A stretch of 64,000 nt of DNA from Selaginella tamariscina (taxonomy: Eukaryota > Streptophyta > Lycopodiopsida > Selaginellales > Selaginellaceae): contig PUQB01000428.1 of the NCBI GenBank assembly GCA_003024785.1, forward strand, positions 62,001 to 126,000, in the 5' to 3' direction. Below the pieces are notes generated by a model. That model was not told the origin of the DNA. It made no database searches and saw only the letters and a program-made list of their open reading frames with translations. Both the position numbers and the translations under genes were made by a program. Of this stretch, positions 12,478 through 24,700 are shown piece by piece. The number at the start of each line of letters is the position of its first letter. Positions within the stretch are counted from its first letter, which is position 1.

Positions 12478-13946
12478 ATGGGGAAGCACGAATTCATGAC
12501 GCCGAAGGCGATTGCGAATCGGATCAAGGCCAAGGGCCTGCAGAAGCTGCGTTGGTACTGCCAGATGTGCGAGAAGCAATGCCGTGACGAGAATGGATTC
12601 AAGTGCCATTGTATGAGCGAGGGCCACCAGAGGCAGATGCAGATCTTCGGCATGAGCCCTGGTAAGTTCATCGGCTCCTTTTCCAATGATTTTGAGACTG
12701 CTTTCATGGAGCATATGCGCCGTAGCCACCGATCCAGCCGTGTTGCTGCCACTGTCGTCTACAATGAGTACATTCAGGTAACTACATTGATTTGTCGATC
12801 ACATTTGAATAATGACTTGTTGAAATATTACATCATGGATTTATATATATATATATTATGGATTTCTACTAAACTAATTATATTTTGTTACAGGATCGAC
12901 ATCACGTACACATGAACGCATCGAGGTGGGCAACACTCACAGATTTCGTGAAGTATCTCGGACGAACAGGGAAATGCAAAGTCGAGGAAACTCCAAAAGG
13001 CTGGTTCATGACATACATCGATCGTGAACCTGAGACACTTCTCAAAGAGGGCCAGAAGCGAAAACGTGTAAAAGCTGAAGGTTAGTTTCTTATATCTGTG
13101 TATGCATTCGAGGTGTTATGTGTGTGTATCGATGCACACCATGTTTGTTTCTGCAGCTGCTGAAGAGATCCGACACGAGAAAGAGATTGAATCGATGATT
13201 GAACGTGCTAAATCAACAAAGGTTGATGATGAATCCGGACCGTCACTCAAGGCTAAGGAAGAATCAGCGGAGCAAGTGAAGTTGGGGCATGAACCAGTGA
13301 GAAAGTCGCATTTTCTCTAGGTGGTTTCTCTAAACTTAAACCACCTACGGTTTTTGCTAAACACGACGAGGTGGAGGCTTCAAAACCTGTTAAAGAGGAC
13401 ATAAGGTGAAAAGGCCAAATCTGATAAGGGTAAAGGTTTAGCTGCCCTTGAGGCTTATGAAGGAGCAAGAGCTTGTGAAGGAGAAGAAGAACAGGAAGGA
13501 CTACTGGCTTGGTGAGGGCTGATTGTTAAGGTTTTGGGAAAGAAGCTGATTACTACAAGGAGAAGGGCGTGGTTAAGAAGGTATGTATTAAGTTCACACA
13601 TACACATGTGCACATCATTTTGTTTATGTTTTATATGGATATCATGTCTTACTATCTTTACACTTTCAGGTGATTAACAAGTATGTGGGGAGATCCAGAT
13701 GCTAGAAAGTGGGCATATTCTGAAGGTTGATCAAGCAGAGCTGGAGACAGTAATCCCACAGATAGGCGGGCTTGTAAGGATAGTTAACGGGGCATATCGG
13801 GATTCTCTGGCGAACTGTTGGGGATTGACGAGAAAAGATACTCAGCTAAAGTACAGATAGAGAAAGGTATATATGACGGGAGAGTGGTACCTTCTATTGC
13901 GTATGAAGACATAGCAGTAGCAGGGCGTATCTCTTCTACCAGCTAA
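12478..13946 (+). CDS. KIN17: KIN17-like DNA/RNA-binding zinc-finger protein, 3' half frameshifted
   Basis: KIN17 is a conserved eukaryotic nuclear protein linked to replication, repair and RNA processing. Exons: 12478-12777, 12894-13080, 13157-13580, 13670-13946. The start at 12478 gives the family N-terminus MGKHEF followed by TPKAIANRIKAKGLQKLRWY. The zinc finger uses C28, C31, H44 and H50; the winged-helix-like region follows, with ETAFMEHMRRSHRSSRV and WATLTDFVKYLGRTGK, then an acidic/basic coiled region from AEEIRHEKEIE. Exons 1, 2 and the first half of exon 3 are open. From about 13307 the reading needs at least six base restorations (near 13307, 13408, 13458, 13520, 13544, 13690 and 13813) to give the family C-terminus, in which NRKDYWL, ETVIPQIGGLVRIVNGAYR and KVQIEKGIYDGRVV can be recognised. 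This could be a pseudogene or a poorly polished stretch. As written, the frame stops at 13320 after about 217 residues. Confidence 0.85.
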
Positions 13947-14428
13947 GTGTATATATATTATTTTAGTTCGTTTACAGGTTACTTGTAGGAAAGTATTGGG
14001 CTTATTGCGAGTCGGTTCATGGTATAAAGCTTTTGTTTGCTTTTATGGTTATAATTTGCAATAAATTGCTATCACACTTACTCACGCGCACACAGTGTAT
14101 GGTTTCATGTACGGTATATAATGAACCCTTGTCTATTGTTAAATAGACATCTCTCTCTTTCTCTTCACACACACGCAACACACGTGGTCTTAGACACGTA
14201 CACACACTTCTACACACTAGTCAGGTGCGGGTGCATTTGCTTATGTGTGTGTTTGTTTGTTAGTGGTGCAAGGACAGTAGATGAGTGTGTGTTCACCCAC
14301 CCGTGTTCTTCTGTGTCTGTTTGGTTCTCACGTGTACCACGTACACAATAGATTTATAGGTGAGAGACAAGAGGCGTTCTTAAGCAGGTAGATGATCTGA
14401 GGGCAGGCTTTGTTCGCGTGGAAGGAGA

Positions 14429-14595
14429 ATGGTGGAGAGGAAGGCTTTGGTCCTGGCAGCTGCTGCCTTACTAGTTCCGTTGCTGCTCACAAGTAAGCTA
14501 TTATTAAACTTCTTTCCCCACTAATTAACTATTTAGTAATTATCCATGAACTTGTTTTACTATTTTGATTGCTACTTGAGTTTATTAGATAAATT

Positions 14596-14657
<62 letters not shown>

Positions 14658-15221
14658 CACAGCTTGCAATAACACGTGTAGATGATTATAACAAGTGAGA
14701 TTCTTATTCCTCTAATATAAGAACTTTGGAACACTTGAGATGCCATATGCACATGTACAGATTCACACATACAAGAAAAATACACAAAAACACAACATAA
14801 ACATACATATACACGCACATGGACGTGTATTTGTGTGTGTGCACTGTCTGGACTGTGGTTCATACACACGCACACACACCACCCGAGAGAGAGAGAAACT
14901 CAGTTTTGAAATAAAACAGATGTGGCATACGGACGACAGGATTGGATGGCAAATTGTAAGTATATGTATATACTAATGTACTTATAATACAACATTATAG
15001 GGTCAATTTGGTAAATGTTTTATTGTTTATTAAATGAAAATGTTATGTGTTCAGATTGTGGCACGTTTAAACCGGTTTGTCCGCTGCAGTCAGTGCGGAA
15101 CATAACGTGTAGATATGGAGGGACTGTAAGCTGCGAGTGCTACTTCGTTGGTCGCTGTTATCCGGCTAACAGAGGCTGCTTCATGCTGAGTCCTACTACG
15201 AAGGTTTTCTGTGGCTTTTAA
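14429..15221 (+). CDS. small secreted cysteine-rich peptide, family unknown
   Basis: Exon 1 (14429-14492) encodes MVERKALVLAAAALLVPLLL, a clear signal peptide, and ends at CTCACAA/GTAAGC. Exon 2 (15055-15221) follows a TTCAG acceptor in matching phase and encodes a mature part of about 55 residues with eight cysteines, spaced C-x6-C-x9-C-x7-C-x-C-x5-C-x6-C-x10-C, ending FCGF. The intron placed just after the signal peptide and the even cysteine count resemble plant secreted cysteine-rich peptides such as defensin-like or signalling peptides, but I cannot assign a family. An alternative splice is possible: AAG/GTTTTC at about 15203 could join exons at 15582-15627 and 16392-16405, in phase, ending FDAFIPGSSR. 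That form would lose the eighth cysteine. Confidence 0.6.
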
Positions 15222-15581
15222 ACACACAGTTTTATTGAATAAAAACTCATGTTTCTTATCTTAAGTATAATACACATAATTAAATAAATTATTTTACAAT
15301 AAAATAAGAATGCATATTAAGATGTTAAATATTGCTAATATAAAATGACTCGTTAGTTTGATATTCAATAACGTTGTGTGTGTACACGTGTGTGCATGTG
15401 CGTGTGTGTATGATTTTAATATAAATTTATAATATTATTGTTAACTTAAAAATTAAGATGGTTATTTGTAGAGACTCTGACACTACTTTTTGCTGATATT
15501 TATTTTAATTTGAATCATAATTTTTGACACTGGTTTCACATTATGGCCCTTTATTTTATTGACTTTGTTATTTCTCTACAG

Positions 15582-16405
<824 letters not shown>

Positions 16406-16974
16406 TCGTTTCTATACTCTTATACTTGTTTATAAGAAAATTATATAAACAAGACTTATTTTAAATTTTATTTTAGGATATTTTGAAATTATAAATGTAC
16501 ATGGTTTAAATATTTAAATCTCATGTTAAAGTATGTTTTATATTTTTTAGTCTTGCATATGCTTTGGACGATAGAAACGAAAAGAGGACTTCACTATTTA
16601 TGCTTACAGCATTTGTCTTGTATTTAACTATTGCCAAGTAATTATATCTATTTATCTATCTATCTATATATAATATATATATATATGCAAGTTTGTAAAT
16701 ATCAAACCTGTATTATATAAATATATTTTATTATTGATATTAATATTACATTCAATACATTTTAAATACATTTTTTAACCGGGTATATTTATTAAATGCA
16801 TTAAATATTTCAGTTTAGGCAATTTGGTTTTCTATTAGAGCCAAATTGGTGATATTTAAGCAGTAAACTCTTATCCAGTGTGTTGCAAAGATTTCTTCAC
16901 AAAATAATATTATAATAATTAATAATTAATAACTAATTAAGTGATTGTATAAATATGGGAAGTGACTCAAAAGG
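16406..16974. other. AT-rich spacer left of the transposon
   Basis: No gene; a short (TATC)n/(AT)n tract lies near 16650-16685. Confidence 0.5.
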
Positions 16975-16984
16975 GGTCTCGGCA

Positions 16985-17118
16985 AAGAGGAGACTCCGGC
17001 TCAGGAGGCTTCAATTATTCTAGTATATTCGCGGATTTCTAGGGTTATTCTAGCATATTCTAGAATATTAAGTTTTTTTAATATGCCGACTGGCTTAATA
17101 TATGCCGACTGGCTTAAT
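16985..17118. repeat. left terminal and subterminal repeats of the transposon
   Basis: After the GGAGACTCC...CAGGAGGCTT end come three TTATTCTAG/ATATTCTAGAATATT motifs and a perfect direct repeat of ATGCCGACTGGCTTAATA (about 17081-17099 and 17101-17118). A TCCCTAAACCCTAAACC stretch follows at 17126-17143. These are plausible transposase-binding sites. Confidence 0.55.
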
Positions 17119-17167
17119 AAAAATTATCCCTAAACCCTAAACCATTTATCCTTGCAGCACCGGTGGG

Positions 17168-20100
17168 TCATGAACTTTGTTGCAATTCACCAGTAAACGG
17201 TGGACTCCTCTCACTGAGCGATCGCCTTTGTAGAAAATATGTGACATCCGGGTTCACGGCTATAGACGAAGTACATGTGTACACATGGGCTCCAACTTTT
17301 GCTTTCTGAAATGTAGAACAACTGCATGAAGGATAAGTATTAATAGTCACCTTTGCAGAGTCATTTCCTGCCGACACAACGAAAGCCTCCTTCCGTCCTC
17401 TAACTGTCACTTCAACATTTCGCACACAACCTAAAAACGTGCGGAATTCTTTCTTGTTCCTTAGACATTTTTGTTGGAGTCCGGACCATACGTCCTCGAA
17501 AGGTGGAATTGTTGTAGATCCAGCTCCACGTGGTGGCGATGGTGTTTGTCCTTCTAACCCTCATCTACTCTTCCTGCATCCCCTGTAAACCTTCCAGAAC
17601 AAAGCCTGCATCCTGTAGTTCTCTGACCTCCTCACTTGTCAGCTTCGTTTCCTTGAGCACAGGCCAAACCGTTGGTGGTGTTGGAATTCGTGACCGAAGA
17701 ATTTTGCCGTTTGGCCGCGTGAAACACCCTGAATCTTTTGGGCAGAACCACATCATCTGTTGTACATACTCCTCATTCCCCAAGGCATCAATGTACATTC
17801 GTTTTCCATAGAATCCTGGTGCTGGCACTCTGCTTGGATAACCGATTGGTTTTCCACACAGAGCAGTTCCTTCCTGATTCATCCCCAAACACTTAACCTT
17901 ACTGGATGCTCCGATGGCCCACTCTGTTTGAGCAATCTCTCTCTCCGAAACCTCTTCGAACCTTAACCTCTTTCTCCTGTTGTTTTGGACCACCCGCTCT
18001 GTGTACTCTACATCATGTCTGTGTGAACGTCGAGCATCAGACTGTTCTGTTCCTGTGACTGTTCTCCTAACAGTTTGCACTCGAACGTTAGTGGTACTCG
18101 TGAACTCCGGGCTGGTCAAGTGTTCCTCGCCTTCCACCAGATTGATAATTGTTGATGGAGATACACTTTTCCCCTCAGAGAGTTTGCGTTGCACTCGTTT
18201 CAACAGAGTTTCCTTCGAAGGCCCTGACCCTGTATACCTCCCTTCTATTGCCGCTTTCACCTTCGCACTCTGCATAACTGCATCGGTGAGGTCTAACATT
18301 GTCGCCTCCAGCAGTGGTACTCTTTTGGCCAATCTTGCTCTTCTTGCTCTCGCGTGAATCACTTCAGCATTGTTTGTAGTTGGAACGCTCGCGAGTCCTT
18401 CTTCTGTCATGTCTCCCAGTTCCGCCATGGAGATGTGGTCCTCATGCCTGATCCACCAAGACAGCCATGTCTTCAAAGCTCGAATGTTTGACGCTCGTCC
18501 TTCCCAAAAAGACTCGAGAATTGCCAGTTGTTCTTTCTTAGATTGTTCATTCAGTGCTGCAGGCCAGGCACGAGCAAGCTTCATGTGTTCTTCGCGATGT
18601 TCTTCTGCGATCCATTTCTTTGTCACCTGACGCACGGATTGCATAAAGTGAAACAGACAGCTTCTTTCCCTCCCTTTCATCTTTGCTCCGTTGTTGAATA
18701 CTTGGCGCAAGGCTATCCATATCGCTCCAGCCTCATCCGACATGAAACCAGCAAAGTTGACATTCTCCAAACCCTGCTTCTTACAAACCTCTAGCATTGT
18801 GTTCAAGAACTTCAGCACTGCAACATTATCTTCGCGGCACATATCTGCGTAAGCTATAGTCACCATGGATCTGACACTGCAAGAGAGCGTTAGATAACGA
18901 AGATTAGAAAGTGTTATGAAGAGTTTTACAACTTACAATGGGTCATAAAGGTGTATTCCAATTGTCGCCCAGTCTGGTATGCGGTGCGTGTGGTCCAGAA
19001 CAACCCATTGATCATGAAGGTCTCCTCCACTTTGACACCTTCTGATGTACTCAACTCCTGAACCCGGTCCCTCAACTGTCATTTTGAAGATCAGAGGCTG
19101 CTCCTCAGCACCATGCAGTTCCATCCCTGGAACATGTATGACGTGAATGAAAGGTATTGGCAGCTTTGTCTTCAGCTCCAGAAGACCCTCGTAACCCTCT
19201 CTAAAGTGTGTCTCCTTCTGTCTTGATTGTGTAATCCAGTCCCGAGTCCTAAAGAAAAGGTCACGTCAGTGTGTAGAGATCTAAAGAAAAATACCTTCGA
19301 TGGTTTGTTAGAGGTTCAAGTTTTGAGAGTAAACCAGTGTACGAGACTTCTCCTTCTTCCTTGAAAAGTTCTTCAAAGATGAGCTCACGCGCGGCTTGAA
19401 ACTCAATCACTCGTTGATTGGTTCGCGGACTGCTCTTTACCACGTTGCTGACACTAGATCTGGCTCGCTGAACGTTTGAAGCTGACACTGAGGGGCTGAC
19501 TGGATGCTGATGAACACCTCTGTGAATGAACAACCTTGTAAAAGAAATGTCGTCTGGCAGAATGTAGTACACATAAGCCGGACAAGTGTGCACCAGCAAT
19601 GGCTCCTCTCCACAATGCTTACATTTCATGCCTATTACTTTGCCTGTCTCAGTTGTCTTTGCCTTCTCCACAGCACCCTTGAAGTGACATTCATTTGCTT
19701 TCTTCTCAAAAGCCAAGTAGGGGCAGGTAGGATTGATGCATTTGAGATGTCCGACACATGAACTTCGACTGACTCGCGCCGGAACATGCCAGTGTGTTGT
19801 GCTCGGGTGTGTCCAATGGTAGCAGCCATCCTTGCGATTCATCCCCGAGTACTTCTCTGTGCTTTCTGTCTTAGGGGGAAGTTCGTAAATGACATTTCCA
19901 TTGTATATCTGCGGTAGTTCAGAGACTCGTTTAACTTCAGACGAACCAATGAGATCCTTCCCTATCCTACATTTGTCTGCTCTTAGAAGACACACCAGCA
20001 TGGATTCCTCACGCTCCTCTGTCCGCAACCTGAACAACGGGCCCTTTGCCGGGCACAATGTGTAAAAGACAAACTGGTTTGATGCATTGCCTTCTGGTAA

Positions 20101-20262
20101 CAACTCCACATCTTCTCCAGAACTCGCAGAAACTGACATCAATTGAACCACATGTATACTGAACCAACAAGGAATGTTGAAAGCAATGTGAAGACAAACA
20201 GCATTTCCATCTTCATCGACTGGGAAATCTTTGTCAATGCCTTCATAGGTAACTCTGGCCAT
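17168..20262 (-). CDS. MULE-type transposase with GCM-like zinc domain and SWIM-like tail
   Basis: Exons 20262-19295, 19248-18937 and 18876 downward have matching phases; introns are 46 and 60 bases. Residues about 145-255 resemble the zinc-binding GCM DNA-binding domain: SCVGHLKC, NPTCP, CKHCGEEPLL, a later Cys, and RGVHQHP (candidate ligands C169, C175, C180, C192, C214, C217, C227, H251, H253). GCM/WRKY-type zinc domains are known in MULE transposases. The catalytic part follows: D408 in VVLDHTH, D474 in FMSDEAGA, the MULE C-x2-H pair (C500, H503 in CLFHF) and E598 in TTNNAEVIHARAR. After a basic region, a C-terminal YPSCSCSTFQ with later H and C looks like a degenerate SWIM zinc finger. 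The frame breaks near 17558-17575; two single-base losses would join the 433-codon stretch to the tail, whose frame then runs on to the stop at 17168. About 1,000 residues in total. Confidence 0.8.
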
Positions 20263-20754
20263 GACAACGCAAGGAGAAAGCTCGGTGGTTTAGGAAAGCA
20301 AAGCAAAAGATTAAACACACTTTCCTTACCAAAAAAAAATTACAATCGTTAACAATAAACGTGAATACACGTTTGTATATAATTAATTCTATGCTGCCCA
20401 GTCACAGTGTTCTTAATGATGTCCTCTCTAGTATCACCGATTTAATTTAATTTCTACCTTTTATGATTTGAAATATCTTCACATTTACCAATTATTCACA
20501 TATTTTAAAATAAACCCTAAATATTAATGTCACATTTATTCCGTAGGGTTCACTGTTTTCATTGCGGCTAGGGTTTTTTGGTAGATAGGGTTTACTGTTT
20601 CCATTGCGGCTAGGGTTCTTTCAATCTCAGATCTGTTTCCACTGCGGCAGATCCAGAGGGTTTCTTCAATCTCAGATCTCAGAGTTACGGTTTCCACTGC
20701 GGCGCCATCCATTTCGACTCGATTCGTGCAGCGCCCAAGTATAACAATGGAGAT
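20263..20754. promoter_or_regulatory. shared promoter region of the divergent transposon genes
   Basis: A perfect 18-base palindrome, AAACGTGAATACACGTTT (20357-20374), abuts TATATAATTAA (20376-20386), a likely TATA box for the minus-strand transposase about 115 bases upstream of its start. To the right, four copies of GTTTYCAYTGCGGC (near 20550, 20590, 20634 and 20688) alternate with TAGGGTT and CAATCTCAGATCT. The palindrome next to a TATA box would suit an operator. Confidence 0.55.
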
Positions 20755-21788
20755 TTCTGTGCCGATTTAGATTCTCGGCACCATCCTGCTCAGCCGGCGG
20801 CCACAAGGTATGTGTAATTTCTGTATTTTATGATTTGCGCTCAAAGTATTTCTTTTTCCAGAGATATAGGGTCTTCTTATTTGTGCCGACTGAGAGCAAC
20901 GGCACCATCCTGGTTCAGTCGGCAAACACAAGGTATCGTCGATTTATTTATTTTTTTCCTTGCGGCTCAAGTATACGTGTCACAATGTTTTTTTTCAGAG
21001 TTAATGGGTCTTTCCATTTGTGCCGACTGAGAGTGACGGCACCATCCTGGTTCAGTCGGCAAAAACAAGGTATTTTCGATTTGTTTTTTTTTGCTTTCTG
21101 GCTCAAGTATTCGTATCACAAGGTTTTTTTTTCAGAGTTAATGGGTCTTCCCATTTGTGCCGACTGAGAGTGACGGCACCATCCTAGTTCAGTCGGCAGC
21201 CACAAGGTATGTTCGATATATTTATTTTTTGCTTTCTGGATCATGTATTCGTATCACATTGTTTTTTTTCAGAGTTAATGTGTCTTCTCATTTGTGCCGA
21301 CTGAGAGTGACGGCACCATCCTTCTTCAGTCGGCAGCCACAAGGTATTTTGAATTTGTTTATATTTTGCTTTGCGGCTCAAGTATCCGTATAACAATGTT
21401 TTTTTTCAGAGTTATAGTGTCTTCCCATTTGTGCCGACTGAGAGTGACGGCACCATCCTTCTTCAGTCGGCAGCCACAAGGTATTTTGAATTAGTTTTTT
21501 TTTTCTTTGCGTCTCAAGTATTTCTTTTAAAACAGTTAATGGGTCTTCCCATTTGTGCCGTCTGAGAGGGACGGCACCATCCTATCTCAGTCGGCACCAT
21601 TATCTCTTCAGTGCCGTCTGACAGAGTCGGCACAAACTATCTCAGTCGGCAGGTTTTTTCTTCTACATCTCTCTGCCGACTGAGAGGGTCGGCAGCATCT
21701 AGCTTGAGTCGGCAGCCACAAGGTTAGTCATCTTTGTTTGTTTTTTTTTTTGACTCCTCATCAATTGACTTGTGTGTTTACTTTCCAG
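20755..21788 (+). repeat. 137-base-period array of exon-like hairpin units (5' leader of the methyltransferase-like gene)
   Basis: Five units start at 20862, 20999, 21136, 21273 and 21410, exactly 137 bases apart. Each has a 71-base block preceded by a T-rich tract ending CAG and followed by CAAG/GTAT, that is, an exon-like block between 66-base intron-like spacers. A partial unit (to 20807) and a compound one (21536-21722, followed by a GTTAGT...TTTCCAG intron to 21788) flank them. Each block contains GTGCCGACTGA...CGGCACC and TTCAGTCGGC, so two mutually exclusive hairpins can form. Some blocks carry a nine-codon upstream ORF (ATG GGT CTT..., ending at GAC TGA). It is a tandemly amplified leader exon, or a binding array, or both. 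Confidence 0.75.
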
Positions 21789-21798
21789 AGTTTACAAA

Positions 21799-24700
21799 AT
21801 GGTGAGAGCTTCAAAACGTCTACTAGAGACTGCGCCTGATGAAGAGCCACGGGAAGAGAAGAGGATATCGAAGCAGAAGCGAGGCAAGAGAGGAGAACCA
21901 TCTAATGTACAAAGGAGGATCCTCCAGTGACTCAGTCTGGAGTAGTAGCAGTTGAGCAAGAACAGCCTCCACCAACAATCACAGATTTCCCGGAGAGCTC
22001 GTCGCAGTTGCCTCCTTCATCCGCTGAGGTTGCAGTCCTGAACGAGCAAGTGCAGATGACAGAGGCAGCTGAAGCTAGCGAGGACGACTTGGAGGAGGCA
22101 GTCAGCAAAAAGAGAGGCCGCGGGAAAGCTGATTCAAAAGGCAAGAAGGCGAAGAGCGATAAGGAGCCGAAGGAGTTATACAGCATACCGGCGAGCCTGC
22201 ATTTGGAGAGCTCAGCAAACCTGCTCGACAAAATTACTATCAAGGGACTTGGTGATCCTCCTGATGTGCCCATCTGCAGAATACATTCCAACGAGGTGGT
22301 TCGACGAGTGAACCCAGGGGACTTGGACAGGCTGGTGTCATCGTTGAAGAAGGCTGGTTATCTACGCAACACGGCCTTGTTCATTCTGTCCATCGGAGAT
22401 CGACTCACTGCTGAGGAGCTATCGGAGCTGTCGAAGGACACGATTCAGTACGAGCAGCACCGGTCTTTCGAGCAAGCTCTTACTCAGCCGGAGTACAAAC
22501 AGTGGGCTTCAAGGCTCTCAAACAGGAAGTTTAGCTGCTGGGACGATGGCCAGGCTGCAGGCCTGCCGGTAAGAGGCACCGAGAGGATGCAGAGGACAAC
22601 CAGCGATGGGCTATTCGCGTTCGATCGAGTTTCATCTCCACGGAGAACCTCGACATTCTTCAACTGGTTTCGATGTTCCAATCGATTAACATGTGAGTAT
22701 TTTCTTTTCTTTTTGTTAAGAGTTTAGACTTACAGTTTCGTTGAACAGATCTTCAGCAACATCTGTGGAAACAACGCTACCACATATTCTCCTCGCTGTA
22801 AAGGCGGTCTGCACTAGTACAGAAGGAACTCAGAAAATCCTCGAGTCACTCACGGAGGTTGATCGTCTTGAGGTGCGGAAGTGGAAGGAGAGTTCATCAG
22901 GAAAGACGGCTTGGCATCCTCTTCCGAACCTGATCTGCGCAAAGATACTTTTCAAGGTAACCTCCGATTTAATTTATAGGAAAGAAATTTTTAACTTGTT
23001 CTATGTGCAGAACGAGATCGACGATGATCTCGACAGAGCAGTCACCAGTGCTAAGGGCAATCCACAGGTTGAGGTGAACCTGAAGCAGCTATGTACAAGA
23101 AGCATGACAAGCGTATGCACAAGTTCCTCTCCATCATAGACCCAGACTTGGGGGAGGAGTGGTTCCAGAAGGTGACAAACATCTCTCATAAGCAGTGTCG
23201 CTGGATGGGCATTGAGAAGCTGTATGCGATGTCAAGGGCGAAGATTCCAAACATGCTGCGACTCCGATACCTGAACAAGCTCACCCGTCTCGAATCCAAG
23301 GCAGAACAACAGACACTTGGGCTACCGGGCATGCAGGACAAAGAGTGGATCAAGTGGTTCACCTTGGACTTATATTGGAAGGCTGTGCGCGAGGAAGCCA
23401 TTCAGATCCTTAAGGGGTTGCGAGAGGATGGTGAAGAAGTTGGAACGGATGTCGACTTCATGAGCTGGTTTGACGAGATGAGAATTCGGAGCAAGTGCCT
23501 GGTCTTTCAGCCCTTCCATGACTGCATACGGTTCACTTATTCGATGGAGCCGAATGAGTTTCTGGAGCGTGAGGAATCTGCGCGTCGGATGATATGGAGG
23601 TAAGCTTTCAATCCAGCATTGCTACTGTCTGACTTTGTGTTGCAGGTTCATACTGGCGAAGCAAATGACACCGTCCCATACGATGAAGCTGTGGACAGAT
23701 CATACAAGCGAGCCTCACATGTGGTCGAAGAGCAGAGGAGCTCTAACACCGTTCGAACGGGAGCATGTTCCATTCTGGCTCGACTGTCCGTCGCAACAGC
23801 CACCAGCTTGGGAGAGCACACTATTCGACATGCACGCCAATGATCTACCAGCGATTGTTTGGGAGCCAGAAGAAGTAGAGGCTATCAAGAAGAGCAAGAT
23901 GAAGAAGACGGTGCGGAAGACAACTACACCTGCAAAGGGATCGGGAGCGGGACCAAGCTCTTCTACAGCACCTCCGCCGGCATTCGACTTTACAATCAAT
24001 GAGGTACAGCCACTTGTAGCTAGTTTGGACATCAAGGACGACCTGATGACCTTCATCCCGACCCTGGCTGCATCCCGTGGATCCTACGACCTAGCTGTGT
24101 GCGACATGGAGGAGATGAGCAGGTCTTTCTTCGAGCCAGGTGCTTCCCAGACAGAGGTGTACACCAAGCTCCGAGAACAGGTTGACAGACTACATACGGT
24201 TGAGTCACAAACGTTGTTCCAGGAAGTGGTAGGTGAATACGGCTTCAACCTCATCATCCTCGACTTGCCCAATGAGCTTGTATATGGAGGTGCTAGCATC
24301 AACAAGGACATTGTGCAGCTAGATCCGGTGAAGTTTGAGGAGGCCTTGCAGTTCAGTGGAATGCACTTGGCAGCGAGTGGTTTCATGGTCGTCTTCGCGA
24401 GTTCTCCTTCTGTTTCGGCGGTGATTCAGGCGGCTGCAGTAATCAACTTGGAGGTTGCAGGGACTTACAGCGTCTACCGTGCACGAGGCTGGGGATACCG
24501 TGACAAAATTAAGGTAAGCTAGCTATTCAAGTTCAAGTTTAACTTGGTCTATGTGGCAGGATAACTTGTTAGTTCTCTTGGTGCTGCAAAGCTCTGAGAA
24601 GAAGTCGAAGAGGCCAAACCCTCTGGCGTTGACGAACACGATCCTCGTCGACACTGCCGACCGTTATCAGGAGGCTTGGTAAGGAAGTGCTTTGCTATGT

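Noticed and set aside
17126..17143. CCCTAAACCCTAAACC as a telomere repeat
   Set aside because: Only about two units, at the edge of a transposon; more likely a telo-box-like element.
20830..21565. Overlapping open frames repeating MPTESDGTIL-like peptides, and a CRISPR-like look
   Set aside because: They are frames through the 137-base exon-like array; the repeated peptide comes from the DNA repeat. Unit size and hairpins do not fit CRISPR, and this is eukaryotic DNA.
21932..22291. 119-codon minus-strand frame opposite the ParB-like region
   Set aside because: Ser/Cys-rich antisense shadow; no motif and no start context.
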